Part shown: piece after piece, positions 8,767 through 17,170 of the stretch
How positions within the stretch are numbered: position 1 is the stretch's first letter
How the letters are laid out: every line of letters starts with the position of its first letter
Source of the DNA: Bacteroidota bacterium
GTDB lineage: Bacteria; Bacteroidota; Bacteroidia; Chitinophagales; Chitinophagaceae
Assembly (NCBI GenBank): GCA_023386235.1
Contig: JAEWKC010000005.1
Location: 62,001-126,000, forward strand
Length of the DNA stretch: 64,000 nucleotides
Direction: 5' to 3'
Notes under the pieces: model-generated
Database searches by the model: none
Told to the model about the DNA's origin: nothing
What the model saw: the letters and a program-made list of their open reading frames with translations, nothing else
Position numbers and translations under genes: made by a program

Positions 8767-9981
8767 ATGAAAAACCTTATTAATAATCTGATAATTGTAG
8801 CCGGCTTTATAATAACTGCGCTGTCTTGTTCTAAAGAGCATTACGTAGAGCCGATTGATAAAGATGCGGCTCCCGGTGCCATTTCTCAGGTTACGGTGCA
8901 GCCTTTGCCGGGTGCCGCTAAAATTTCCTATAAATTACCGGCCGATGAAAGCCTTAGATATGTAAAAGCCGTATATGAAATAAGACCGGGAGTAGAAAAA
9001 GAATCTATAGCATCGTTGTATACCAACTCTTTGCTTGTAGATGGTTTTGCCGAAGAGAAAGAGTACGAAGTAAAGCTATATACCGTTAGCTATGGCGAAC
9101 AGGTTTCTGAAACGCCGGTAGTAGTGAAGTTCACTCCTTTAACATCGCCCATCAAAGAAGCTTTCAATTCTTTTACATTTAAAGAAGCGTTTGGCGGTAC
9201 TTCTTTAAGTTTTGAAAATAGTGGCGCGGCAAATTTATCTGTACAGATACTCACAGATTCAAGCGGCAGGTTAAGAGAAGTGGAAACGTATTATACCAAT
9301 GCCATAGAAGGCCAGTATTCGGTTCGGGGTTTTGCAAGTGAGCCAAGATTGTTTGCCGCCGTTATCAGAGATCGATGGGGCAATATATCCGATACTATTA
9401 CAAAAATGCTTACACCACTTTTTGAAGAGTTTATTCCTAAAGGACCATTTCAAGTGGTAGCGTTACCTACAGATACCTACCTGCCTCATGCTACTCCTGA
9501 CTGGAATATTAACCAACTATGGGATGGACGCATAGCGCCAAATGGCGGTATACCTATTTTTCATACCATACCAACAGATGGTAATATGCCACAATGGTTT
9601 ACATTTGATATGGGAAGAACTACGTTGTTAAGTCGTTATAAACTGTGGCACAGGGGTGCGCAGCCTTCAGAGCCTCAACCATTTGCTTATAGGCTTGGAT
9701 CGCCTAAGAGATGGGAAATATGGGGTACGGCAGAAACGCCCGATCCTTCGGGAAGTTGGGATGGCTGGACTAAACTGATGGACTGTAATTCATACAAACC
9801 TTCCGGCGACGGGCCTATTACAAGTGTTGATTTAAACTATGCAACAAACCTTGGGGAAGATTTTACATTTCCTGAAAATACACCTCCTGTTAGATATATC
9901 AGATTCAAAACACTCGAAACATGGGGAGACGTACCATATATTTATTTGCAGGAGATTAGTTTCTGGGGAGATATGCAATAA
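8767..9981 (+). CDS. Surface lipoprotein with DUF4959-DUF5126-DUF5000 architecture (glycan-binding candidate)
   Basis: Starting at the ATG at 8767 (an upstream ATG at 8722 would lie inside susD), the 404-residue protein has a lipobox TALSC (Cys21). Three beta-sandwich modules follow: an Ig-like DUF4959 part (about 25-125), a DUF5126-like middle (130-225), and a C-terminal galactose-binding-like DUF5000 module with WNINQLWDGR, QWFTFDMGRTTLLSRYKLWHR and RYIRFKTLETWG, resembling F5/8 type C domains. Such proteins regularly follow SusD in polysaccharide loci and are thought to be surface glycan-binding proteins. Binding specificity cannot be read from the sequence. Confidence 0.85.
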   Translation: MKNLINNLIIVAGFIITALSCSKEHYVEPIDKDAAPGAISQVTVQPLPGAAKISYKLPADESLRYVKAVYEIRPGVEKESIASLYTNSLLVDGFAEEKEYEVKLYTVSYGEQVSETPVVVKFTPLTSPIKEAFNSFTFKEAFGGTSLSFENSGAANLSVQILTDSSGRLREVETYYTNAIEGQYSVRGFASEPRLFAAVIRDRWGNISDTITKMLTPLFEEFIPKGPFQVVALPTDTYLPHATPDWNINQLWDGRIAPNGGIPIFHTIPTDGNMPQWFTFDMGRTTLLSRYKLWHRGAQPSEPQPFAYRLGSPKRWEIWGTAETPDPSGSWDGWTKLMDCNSYKPSGDGPITSVDLNYATNLGEDFTFPENTPPVRYIRFKTLETWGDVPYIYLQEISFWGDMQ

Positions 9982-10003
9982 TTATAAATAAAAATCATCA
10001 GCA

Positions 10004-11662
10004 ATGAACATGATAATTTTAAAATCTATTAAAGGCTGCTTCTATATTATACTTGCTATTGTGTTGTTAGTGGCATGTAAAAAAGAAGATATAGTTGATA
10101 CAGAGCCTGTAAATAAAGGCCCGTATGTGTCTCGTGCAGATTCTGCCAAGTTGTATGCAGGTCGCAACCGGTTGTTGATTACTTGGATCAATAAAGACAG
10201 CAAAGTATCGGTAGCCAAAGTTTACTGGAAGCATGCCCCTACTGCTAAGAAAGATTCTTTGATACAACAGATAACTTCCGGTACTGCAAACGTGGATATA
10301 TACATCAATGACCTGGAAGAAGGAAGTTACGACTTGGAAGTATTTACTTATGACAAAGACAATCATAATTCCGGCAAGGTTTTACTATCGGGTTATGTAT
10401 TCGGTGATGCTTATGCGGCAAGCGGAGATAGTGTAAAACTCACTAATATTACTTATACAGATCAATCTTTAATACTTGATTGGGATCCTTTAGACAATGC
10501 GGCAGCATTAGGGTCGCAGGTAGTTTATAAAGATAAAGCGGGCGCAGAAAAGATTGTTTTCTTTGAGAAGCTACTCACTCAAACACAAATCGCGGATATT
10601 ACCAACGATTTAAGAGGAGTTGTTAAATATCGTACTGTGTATGCTCCCGGAACAAACATTATCGATACATTGTTTTCTGCGTTTACTACTGTGCCGTATG
10701 TAAACAGGCTGGCTGTATTCGACAGCTTGCCGGGCTGGAAATTCAGATGTAAAGTAATGGCCGAAGCTACTACCATTGAAGATCATGGAGGAATGGTATT
10801 GTTCAAGCAAAAAATGGATGAAGCCATGACTAAAGCCAGTAAAAAATTTCAGGTAAGCGGATTAAATGATGAGGGCAACAATGAAATTCATTTCTATGCT
10901 ACTGAAATCATACCTTTTACGGGTGCATCATCTCAGTTCACAACCAAGCAATGGCTCAATGATAATTCTTTGGATGTAATGCTAGTTGTAAATGATAACG
11001 CGGCTTCGGGCGACGATTCTTGGGGATGGCGTCGAACTCCATATCTTACGTTAGGTCATGATTATGACGGGCTCTTTGGTTCCAGCGCTGTAGATGCGTT
11101 ATTGCACGAATTTGGTCATACACGTGGCATGTACGATTTATATTTAGGCGAAGTGATAGCGTCGCGCAATCCAATCAGCAACCAGGCTTATGAATCAAAC
11201 AGGTGTATTATGAATTATCCGTACGGAGAAACCGTATGGTCTGAATTTTCCAAGATCATTATCAATGCTTCAGCAGGCGAAAAAGTAGCAAAATTTTACT
11301 GGAATTATTTCCCTGATGTATTTAAAGTAAATGTCAGGAGAAAAAATAATACGGTAGCCACGGGAGCTCAGCTTAAATTTTATCCTGTGATACAAACCAG
11401 TTCGGGAAATGTGGTTAGGGAGAATGATGTTATATTATACAGGGCCACTATTGGCAGTAGCGGAACGTACGATTTCAATTCAAATAATCCCTTTGCTATC
11501 AATCAGGTCGCTAGCAATAATATGTATAATTTTCTTGTAGAGGTTATATACAAAATCAATACAACCGAGTATAAAGAGTACGCGTGGATGCCTATGAACG
11601 ACGCGCTGATAGCAGGCAGCAAAGGATTGCCTTACGAGTTAAAAATAACCCTGTCGAGATAA
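10004..11662 (+). CDS. DUF4998 lipoprotein with a zinc-metalloprotease-like HEFGH domain
   Basis: The 552-residue lipoprotein (lipobox LLVAC near residue 25) begins with a DUF4998-type domain (YVSRADSAKLYAGRNRLLIT), which it shares with the next gene. The middle carries LLHEFGHTRGMYDLYLGE with His368, Glu369 and His372, the zinc-binding and catalytic HExxH motif, followed by NRCIMNYPYG, which could hold a Met-turn. A beta-rich C-terminal domain follows. A peptidase fused to a glycan-locus domain is unusual. It might process surface glycoproteins or substrate protein, but no activity can be claimed. It lies 22 bp after the DUF5000 gene, so it is probably in the same transcript. Confidence 0.7.
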   Translation: MNMIILKSIKGCFYIILAIVLLVACKKEDIVDTEPVNKGPYVSRADSAKLYAGRNRLLITWINKDSKVSVAKVYWKHAPTAKKDSLIQQITSGTANVDIYINDLEEGSYDLEVFTYDKDNHNSGKVLLSGYVFGDAYAASGDSVKLTNITYTDQSLILDWDPLDNAAALGSQVVYKDKAGAEKIVFFEKLLTQTQIADITNDLRGVVKYRTVYAPGTNIIDTLFSAFTTVPYVNRLAVFDSLPGWKFRCKVMAEATTIEDHGGMVLFKQKMDEAMTKASKKFQVSGLNDEGNNEIHFYATEIIPFTGASSQFTTKQWLNDNSLDVMLVVNDNAASGDDSWGWRRTPYLTLGHDYDGLFGSSAVDALLHEFGHTRGMYDLYLGEVIASRNPISNQAYESNRCIMNYPYGETVWSEFSKIIINASAGEKVAKFYWNYFPDVFKVNVRRKNNTVATGAQLKFYPVIQTSSGNVVRENDVILYRATIGSSGTYDFNSNNPFAINQVASNNMYNFLVEVIYKINTTEYKEYAWMPMNDALIAGSKGLPYELKITLSR

Positions 11663-11730
11663 TGTTGTATTAAAAATAAAAAAATAGGAAACGAATGATG
11701 ATAGAGTATATATATCTACGCGGCATTCTC

Positions 11731-11744
11731 CCGATAATTATCGG
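11731..11744. other. 14-bp perfect palindrome CCGATAATTATCGG between two lipoprotein genes
   Basis: The 112-bp gap between the DUF4998 genes contains CCGATAATTATCGG, identical to its reverse complement. It could be a protein-binding site or a small hairpin in the transcript. No adjacent -7 box was found, so its role is unknown. Confidence 0.35.
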
Positions 11745-11774
11745 TAACCATTAAAAACATTAAAAAATATACGG

Positions 11775-12914
11775 ATGAAAATGAAAAATATTCGATTCAT
11801 AAATGTTATACCGGCAATGCTCTTAATGCTGTCGGTAATTGTGCTCGGGTGTTCTAAAATGGACGATACCTACAAGCAATTTCTGGAAGGCGGTCAAAAA
11901 AAATATGTAGGAAAGGCAGATTCTGTACAAGTACTGTCCGGCAAAAACCGGGTTTATTTGAGATGGTTAAAATCAGCAGATCCCAATGTTACCAAGGCTA
12001 AAATATACTGGAATGCCAAGTCTGATTCTCTTGAAGTGCCTATTGGTCAAAACGACGATTTTATAATCATTCCGATAGAAAATCTTGAAGAAGGAAACTA
12101 TACGTTTCAGATATATACATTTGATAACCTGGGCAACACTTCTGTAATGGTAGAAGCGTTAGGAAGGGCTTATGGTGATAATTACGAAAGTCTCCTATTG
12201 ACCAGGCCAATAGAAAGAACCACTTTTTTAAATAACAATACATTAGAGATTGCCTGGGGCAGTGTATCAGATACTTCTCTTTTCTTAACGGAGTTGATTT
12301 ATAGAAACGATTCCGATATACTGGATACGGTCTTTGTAGCAGAAGAAACCTTTACTACAGTATTAGAAAACTTTAGTCGTGGTATGCTCAAATACAGGTC
12401 GTTTTATAAGCCCGATTATTGGGCTATAGATACTTTCTATACTGCATACGATTCTGTAAGAATAAAAGGCCTGCCGATAGAAGTAAGTAAAGAAGGCTGG
12501 ACGGCTACAGCTTCAAGCTTTGATGACAGATCCGGAACTCGTTATCGTCCGCCTGCTTTAGCCATTGATAATAATACTTCTTCCATTTGGGTAAATCAGA
12601 TAACTCCGCAAAGTTATTTCCCACATTGGATACAGGTAGATATGGGTACGCTACAAGAGGGTATAGAAGGCTTTGCAATATTAACCCGTGTTGGAGACGC
12701 GTCTTCCCGCCCCAGAACTGTAGAGTTGTTTACCAGCGAAGATGGCGAAAACTGGCAAAGCTTTGGTGATTTTGTACTGGCAAATTCGGGAGATAAGCAA
12801 ATGATAGCCATTCCTGAACCCGTTAACGCAAGATATTTTAAAATGATAGCCAAGAATGCACATGATAATGGAAACAATATTGCGCTTGCAGAAATAGGTG
12901 TATTCACAAGATAA
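11775..12914 (+). CDS. DUF4998 plus F5/8 type C domain lipoprotein
   Basis: The 379-residue protein has a lipoprotein signal (lipobox IVLGC, about residue 26) and a DUF4998-type N-terminal half (YVGKADSVQVLSGKNRVYLRW) similar to that of the preceding gene. Its C-terminal discoidin/F5-8 type C module (about residues 245-378) includes DNNTSSIWVNQ, FPHWIQVDMG, VELFTSEDGENWQSFGDF and ARYFKMIAKNAHDNGNNIALAEI. It is probably a surface glycan-binding protein of the locus. The shared domain with the upstream gene suggests an old duplication in which one copy gained a protease-like part and the other a binding module. Confidence 0.82.
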   Translation: MKMKNIRFINVIPAMLLMLSVIVLGCSKMDDTYKQFLEGGQKKYVGKADSVQVLSGKNRVYLRWLKSADPNVTKAKIYWNAKSDSLEVPIGQNDDFIIIPIENLEEGNYTFQIYTFDNLGNTSVMVEALGRAYGDNYESLLLTRPIERTTFLNNNTLEIAWGSVSDTSLFLTELIYRNDSDILDTVFVAEETFTTVLENFSRGMLKYRSFYKPDYWAIDTFYTAYDSVRIKGLPIEVSKEGWTATASSFDDRSGTRYRPPALAIDNNTSSIWVNQITPQSYFPHWIQVDMGTLQEGIEGFAILTRVGDASSRPRTVELFTSEDGENWQSFGDFVLANSGDKQMIAIPEPVNARYFKMIAKNAHDNGNNIALAEIGVFTR

Positions 12915-12939
12915 ATAAAAATATCCCTGGATATTAATA

Positions 12940-12971
12940 ATGGTTGACAATAATAAAAAATTGTCAACCAT
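12940..12971 (+). terminator. Stem-loop before the first GH43 gene
   Basis: ATGGTTGACAA (12940-12950) pairs perfectly with TTGTCAACCAT (12961-12971) around a 10-base A-rich loop. No T-run follows directly (CATTTTATAAAAA), so it may be an attenuator or mRNA-stability hairpin rather than a full terminator. It separates the binding-protein genes from the enzyme genes. Confidence 0.4.
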
Positions 12972-12992
12972 CATTTTATAAAAAAATTTACG

Positions 12993-14087
12993 ATGATGAG
13001 AACATATATGTTAAGTATCTTCCTTACATTTTTAGTAGTATGTATAGGTTGTAATAAATCAGATGGCAACAACACTAAACCCATAGTAAACCCACCGGTT
13101 CCGGAGCCGGAATTGCCTGTAGTAAGTACTACCTTTACAAATCCTATTTGGGGGCGTGGGGCAGATCCCTGGGTGGTATATGAGAATGGTAAATACTATT
13201 TTACCTACACAGCGGGAAATGAATTGCAGGTATACGCCGTAAATAAAATTTCAGATACACTGAAAGAACCTAATGCTGTTATCCACTCTAAGTGGCGCCC
13301 ACCGACCGGTACAGAATATTCAAAAGAATTATGGGCTCCGGAATTGCACAAAATCAATGGAAAATGGTATGCATACATCGCCGCAGATGATGGCGAAAAC
13401 CGTAATCACAGAATGTATGTGCTGGAGTATTCAGCATCGGTATTACAACGCGGAGGTGATTGGGTATTTAAAGGAAAAATGACCGACCCTACAGACAATT
13501 GGGCAATTGATGGTACTATCCTGGAACACAACGGTCAACTGTATACCATCTGGTCGGGCTGGTCAACGCCTGCACAAACTTCCGTTCAGAATTTGTACAT
13601 TGCTAAAATGAGCAATCCGTGGACGATAGAAGGCAGCCGCGTTTTGATCTCTGCTCCACAATACAGTTGGGAAATACACGGCAGTGCTATTAATGAAGGA
13701 CCTGCTATTCTTAAGAATAAAAACGGGGAAGTGTTTCTTACTTTTTCAGGCAGTGGTTATTGGGTAGATGATTATTGTTTAGGATTGATGAAGCTGAAAA
13801 AAGAAGGCGACCCAATGAAACGTTCGGATTGGGAAAAATATCCGGAACCGGTATTTACCAGGAATGACGCGGGCGGGGCTTTTGGCCCGGGACATAATGG
13901 ATTCTTCAAATCGCCGGATGGAAAGGAAGACTGGATTATATATCATGCCAGGAGCCTGCCGAATGGTGGCAGCACAAATTATCGGAATACAAGGATTCAA
14001 AAAGTTAATTGGAAGCCGGATGGTACACCCGATTTTGGAGAGCCGGTAAAAATAGGAGAAAAAATTCAGCGGCCATCGGGGGAATAA
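12993..14087 (+). CDS. Glycoside hydrolase family 43 lipoprotein (arabinofuranosidase/xylosidase type)
   Basis: The 364-residue protein has a lipobox VCIGC (Cys20), a Pro-rich linker and a single five-bladed propeller GH43 domain. The three acidic residues are visible: Asp58 in RGADPWVVY (base), the Asp in NWAIDGTILEH (pKa modulator) and the Glu in INEGPAILKN (acid). GH43 enzymes release alpha-L-arabinofuranose or beta-xylose by inversion. The RGADPWV and EYSKELWAPELH signatures resemble arabinofuranosidase-type subfamilies. The lipid anchor suggests surface or periplasmic action on imported arabinosylated oligosaccharides. The subfamily was not determined. Confidence 0.9.
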   Translation: MMRTYMLSIFLTFLVVCIGCNKSDGNNTKPIVNPPVPEPELPVVSTTFTNPIWGRGADPWVVYENGKYYFTYTAGNELQVYAVNKISDTLKEPNAVIHSKWRPPTGTEYSKELWAPELHKINGKWYAYIAADDGENRNHRMYVLEYSASVLQRGGDWVFKGKMTDPTDNWAIDGTILEHNGQLYTIWSGWSTPAQTSVQNLYIAKMSNPWTIEGSRVLISAPQYSWEIHGSAINEGPAILKNKNGEVFLTFSGSGYWVDDYCLGLMKLKKEGDPMKRSDWEKYPEPVFTRNDAGGAFGPGHNGFFKSPDGKEDWIIYHARSLPNGGSTNYRNTRIQKVNWKPDGTPDFGEPVKIGEKIQRPSGE

Positions 14088-14449
14088 AATAAGAGATAGC
14101 GCTCCTGCGGAGCGCATTTACAATGATTCAAAATGCTACACAGATTTTGATTCCTCCGGAATTATTGAATGAAATTGTTTGTTCCGTAGGAGCATCATCT
14201 GTGTAGAAAAAAGGAAAATAAAAACACCGCTCCGTAGGAGCGATATAATAATTGACAGATGTATATTTACAGGGATAGCGCTCCGCAGGAGCGTGGCTAC
14301 AACGATTCAAAATACACAGATTTTGATTCCTCCGGAATTATTGAATGAAAAAATTGTTTACTCCGTAAGAGCATCATCTGTGTAGCAAAAAGTAAATAAA
14401 AAACCCGTTCTGTAGGAGCAATATAAAAACATCATTCCGTTTTTTTATA
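14088..14449. repeat. REP-like repeat cluster (two full copies plus partial hairpins)
   Basis: This gene-free stretch holds two copies of a roughly 112-bp unit, at 14095-14206 and 14274-14385. Each opens with a GCGCTCC/GGAGC hairpin, has TGATTCCTCCGGAATTATTG in the middle, and closes with a CTCCGTARGAGC-type hairpin followed by ATCATCTGTGTAG. A lone hairpin CGCTCC-GTA-GGAGCG is at 14228-14242 and a decayed one near 14404-14419. A third full copy is at 16518-16632, directly before a RAYT gene. The pattern matches REP/BIME-type elements mobilised by RAYT transposases. Short ORFs in this region are repeat artefacts. Confidence 0.8.
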
Positions 14450-16522
14450 ATGAAAGGAAATAAATCGATATTAATACTTTTAATTATTTGTATAAACGCA
14501 AATCTTGTATTTGCAAAACTTCTAGATGAAAATGGCTATGATTTATGGCTACGCTATAAACCATTGGAATCTGCAACCCTGCGGGATAAATATATAGAAC
14601 AACTTGGAAATATTGTTCTAAAAGAAAAGTCTGATGTTATTGACGCTATAAAAAAAGAATGTTCTTTTGCATTTAATGCCATGCTTAGCCTGAATCCAGA
14701 ATTCAAGTCTTCATCTTCAACTAAAAAATTTCTGGAGTTTTCAAAGTTACCTGTGTATAGTATAACTGATACGCATTTAAAAAAGGTAGGTGAGGAAGGG
14801 TATATCATCAAAACTATTAAAGAAAAAAATAGAACGATATTGCTCATTGCATCTACAGGAGATGCAGGCCTGTTATATGGCATGTTTCATTTACTGCATT
14901 TGATGCAAACAAGACAAGAAATTACAAATTTAAATATTACAGAATATCCTCGTGTCAAATGGCGAATGCTCAACCAATGGGACAATCTGGATGGTACGAT
15001 TGAAAGAGGGTACAGTGGGAAATCAATTTACAAATGGGAAGAATTACCTGAAAAAATAGATGAGAGATATTCGGATTTTGCAAGAGCAAATGCTTCTGTT
15101 GGTATAAATGCAATAGTTATAAATAACGTGAACGCAGATCCGCGTATATTACGAAAGGATTATTTAAAAAAAGTTGCCCGTTTAGCTGAAGCTTTTCGTC
15201 CTTATAATATTAGGATATTTCTTTCTGCTAATTATGCTGCGCCTCTTCCACCATCTGCTACGCCTAATGTATTAAAAAAGTGGGGAGGTATCGGAAATTT
15301 GAGTACTGCTGATCCTTTAGACAACGGAGTCCAGGACTGGTGGAAGCGTAAAATTGATGAAATATACCGTCTTATTCCGGACTTTGGCGGATTTCTGGTA
15401 AAGGCTAATTCAGAAGGTATGCCGGGACCGCAGGATTATGACAGAAGTCACGCCGAAGGCGCAAATATGTTGGCCAAACTTTTACGACCCTATAAGGGAA
15501 TTTTGATATGGAGAGCATTTGTATATGGACATAGTAATAAAGAAGTTGACAGAGCTAAACAATCATATAATGAATTTTATCCGCTTAATGGTAAATTTGA
15601 ATCAAATGTCATATTACAAGTAAAGAACGGGCCGCTTGATTTTCAGCCTTTAGAGCCGCCGCACCCGTTGTTTGGTGCAATGCTTGGGACTAATCTTTTT
15701 GCAGAACTGCAGATTACACAGGAATATTTGGGACATTCTACCTATCTTGTTTATCTCGCACCCATGTGGAAGAAATTTTTGGATTTTCATAATCATTCTG
15801 TTCGGGTTGCAGATATAATATCTATACAAGATAAAAGCAAGATAACAGGTATTGCAGGTGTTTCAAATACAGGCGATAGCAATAACTGGACAGGCCATCA
15901 TTTTGCACAGGCAAATTGGTATGCATATGGAAGACTTGCATGGAATCCTTATAGTAATATTGATACGATTACACAAGAATGGATACAAAAGACATGGACG
16001 AAAAATGCCAAAGCTGTAAAGGAAATAAAATATTTTATGGATAATTCATGGAAGAATTTTGCTAATCTTCAAACGCCTTACGGACTTGTGGTTACAACAG
16101 ATATTGCAAAGCATTATAATCCGGCATTGCATAAAAGAGTAAACAGCTATTGGTTTGCCAACAAAAACGGAATAGGGTATGATCGTAGTATTCAAGGTAC
16201 GGGGTATGTAAATCAATATGATGATATTAATAAAGGTATTTTTAATAATATAAAAACGTGTCCGGAAGAATATTTGTTGTTCTTTCACTTTGTGAATTGG
16301 CAATATCATTTAAAAAATGGGAAGACCTTGAAAAATAATATTTTTACAGGTATTGATGAGAGTATTGTAGCTATCAACAAAATGATCTATTCCTGGGAAT
16401 CTATAAGAAATGAAATTGATAGCAAGCGTTTTAATGAAGTGATGATCCTAATGCAGCAACAAAAGAAAGACGCCCTTCTCTTTGAAAAGGCTTTTAAGAA
16501 TTTTGTAAATACATTGAGATAG
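14450..16522 (+). CDS. Alpha-glucuronidase, glycoside hydrolase family 67
   Basis: The 690-residue protein has a cleavable signal peptide (ending near LVFA) and the GH67 layout: an N-terminal alpha/beta domain, a TIM barrel with WRMLNQWDNLDGTIERGYSG, and a helical C-terminus. Catalytic candidates are Glu322 in KANSEGMPGP (acid), Asp397 in VKNGPLDFQP and Glu425 in ELQITQEYLG, matching the family's acid and paired bases. GH67 removes (4-O-methyl-)glucuronic acid from the non-reducing end of xylo-oligosaccharides. The product feeds the uxuA pathway nearby. The UAG stop lies inside a REP element, so the last residues may have been altered by that insertion. Length is normal for the family. Confidence 0.93.
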   Translation: MKGNKSILILLIICINANLVFAKLLDENGYDLWLRYKPLESATLRDKYIEQLGNIVLKEKSDVIDAIKKECSFAFNAMLSLNPEFKSSSSTKKFLEFSKLPVYSITDTHLKKVGEEGYIIKTIKEKNRTILLIASTGDAGLLYGMFHLLHLMQTRQEITNLNITEYPRVKWRMLNQWDNLDGTIERGYSGKSIYKWEELPEKIDERYSDFARANASVGINAIVINNVNADPRILRKDYLKKVARLAEAFRPYNIRIFLSANYAAPLPPSATPNVLKKWGGIGNLSTADPLDNGVQDWWKRKIDEIYRLIPDFGGFLVKANSEGMPGPQDYDRSHAEGANMLAKLLRPYKGILIWRAFVYGHSNKEVDRAKQSYNEFYPLNGKFESNVILQVKNGPLDFQPLEPPHPLFGAMLGTNLFAELQITQEYLGHSTYLVYLAPMWKKFLDFHNHSVRVADIISIQDKSKITGIAGVSNTGDSNNWTGHHFAQANWYAYGRLAWNPYSNIDTITQEWIQKTWTKNAKAVKEIKYFMDNSWKNFANLQTPYGLVVTTDIAKHYNPALHKRVNSYWFANKNGIGYDRSIQGTGYVNQYDDINKGIFNNIKTCPEEYLLFFHFVNWQYHLKNGKTLKNNIFTGIDESIVAINKMIYSWESIRNEIDSKRFNEVMILMQQQKKDALLFEKAFKNFVNTLR

Positions 16523-16632
16523 CGCTCCGCAGGAGCGCGGCTACAACGATAGAAAATACTAAAGAGCTTATGATTCCTCCGGAATTATTGAATGAAAAAA
16601 TTGTTTGCTCCGTAGGAGCATCATCTGTGTAG
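16518..16632. repeat. Third REP-like element, between GH67 and RAYT
   Basis: This copy has the same structure as those at 14095 and 14274: GCGCTCC-GCA-GGAGCGC at the 5' end, TGATTCCTCCGGAATTATTG in the centre, and GCTCCGTAGGAGC plus ATCATCTGTGTAG at the 3' end. Its first bases (GATAG) supply the UAG stop codon of GH67. It ends 26 bp before the RAYT start codon. Confidence 0.8.
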
Positions 16633-16658
16633 AAACAAAATAATAAAGCAATAAACAA

Positions 16659-17132
16659 ATGCCGAACACATACACACAAATTTATATTCAACTGGTTTTT
16701 GCTGTAAAAGGTAGGGAAATAAAAATACCTTCTTTTAACCGTGAAGAAATTGAAAAATATATTTGCGGCATTTTTAATAATAAGCAGCAAAAAGTCCTGG
16801 CTATTTACGCTAATCCCGATCATATTCATATATTTTTCAGCTACAAAAACCTCCGCGTTTCTTTACCCGAATTAGTAAAGATCGTCAAAACAGAATCCAC
16901 AAAATTTATCAATGAGAAAAAATTGTGTTCAGGAAGTTTTTTCTGGCAGGAAGGTTATGGCGCATTTTCATATAGCAAGAGTCAGAAAGATGCTGTAGTA
17001 AAATATGTTGTAAATCAGGAAGAGCATCACAAAAAGAAAAGTTTCAAAGAAGAATATATGGCATTTTTAGAAGCTTTTGAAATTGAATTTAAAAATCAAT
17101 ATTTATTTGATTTTTATGAAAATGAAAAATAG
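16659..17132 (+). mobile_element. RAYT / IS200-IS605-type Y1 transposase
   Basis: The 157-residue protein has the HUH-nuclease motif DHIHIFF (His55, His57) and a later helix with VVKYVVNQEEHHKKKSF, where Tyr116 is the likely single catalytic tyrosine. This is the Y1_Tnp fold of IS200/IS605 and REP-associated tyrosine transposases, which cut and join single-stranded DNA at hairpins. No tnpB or second copy flanks it. A REP-like element lies immediately upstream and two more lie 2.1-2.4 kb upstream. It sits inside the polysaccharide locus between GH67 and GH127, on the same strand. The frame looks intact, so it may be active. Confidence 0.88.
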
Positions 17133-17170
17133 TTACATGCTTTGTAAGATTTAAATTAAAAAAATAAACC

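Noticed and set aside
14179..14385. 68-codon ORF in the REP cluster
   Set aside because: It is read through repeat units and its end (PPELLNEKIVYSVRASSV) is just translated repeat, not a gene.
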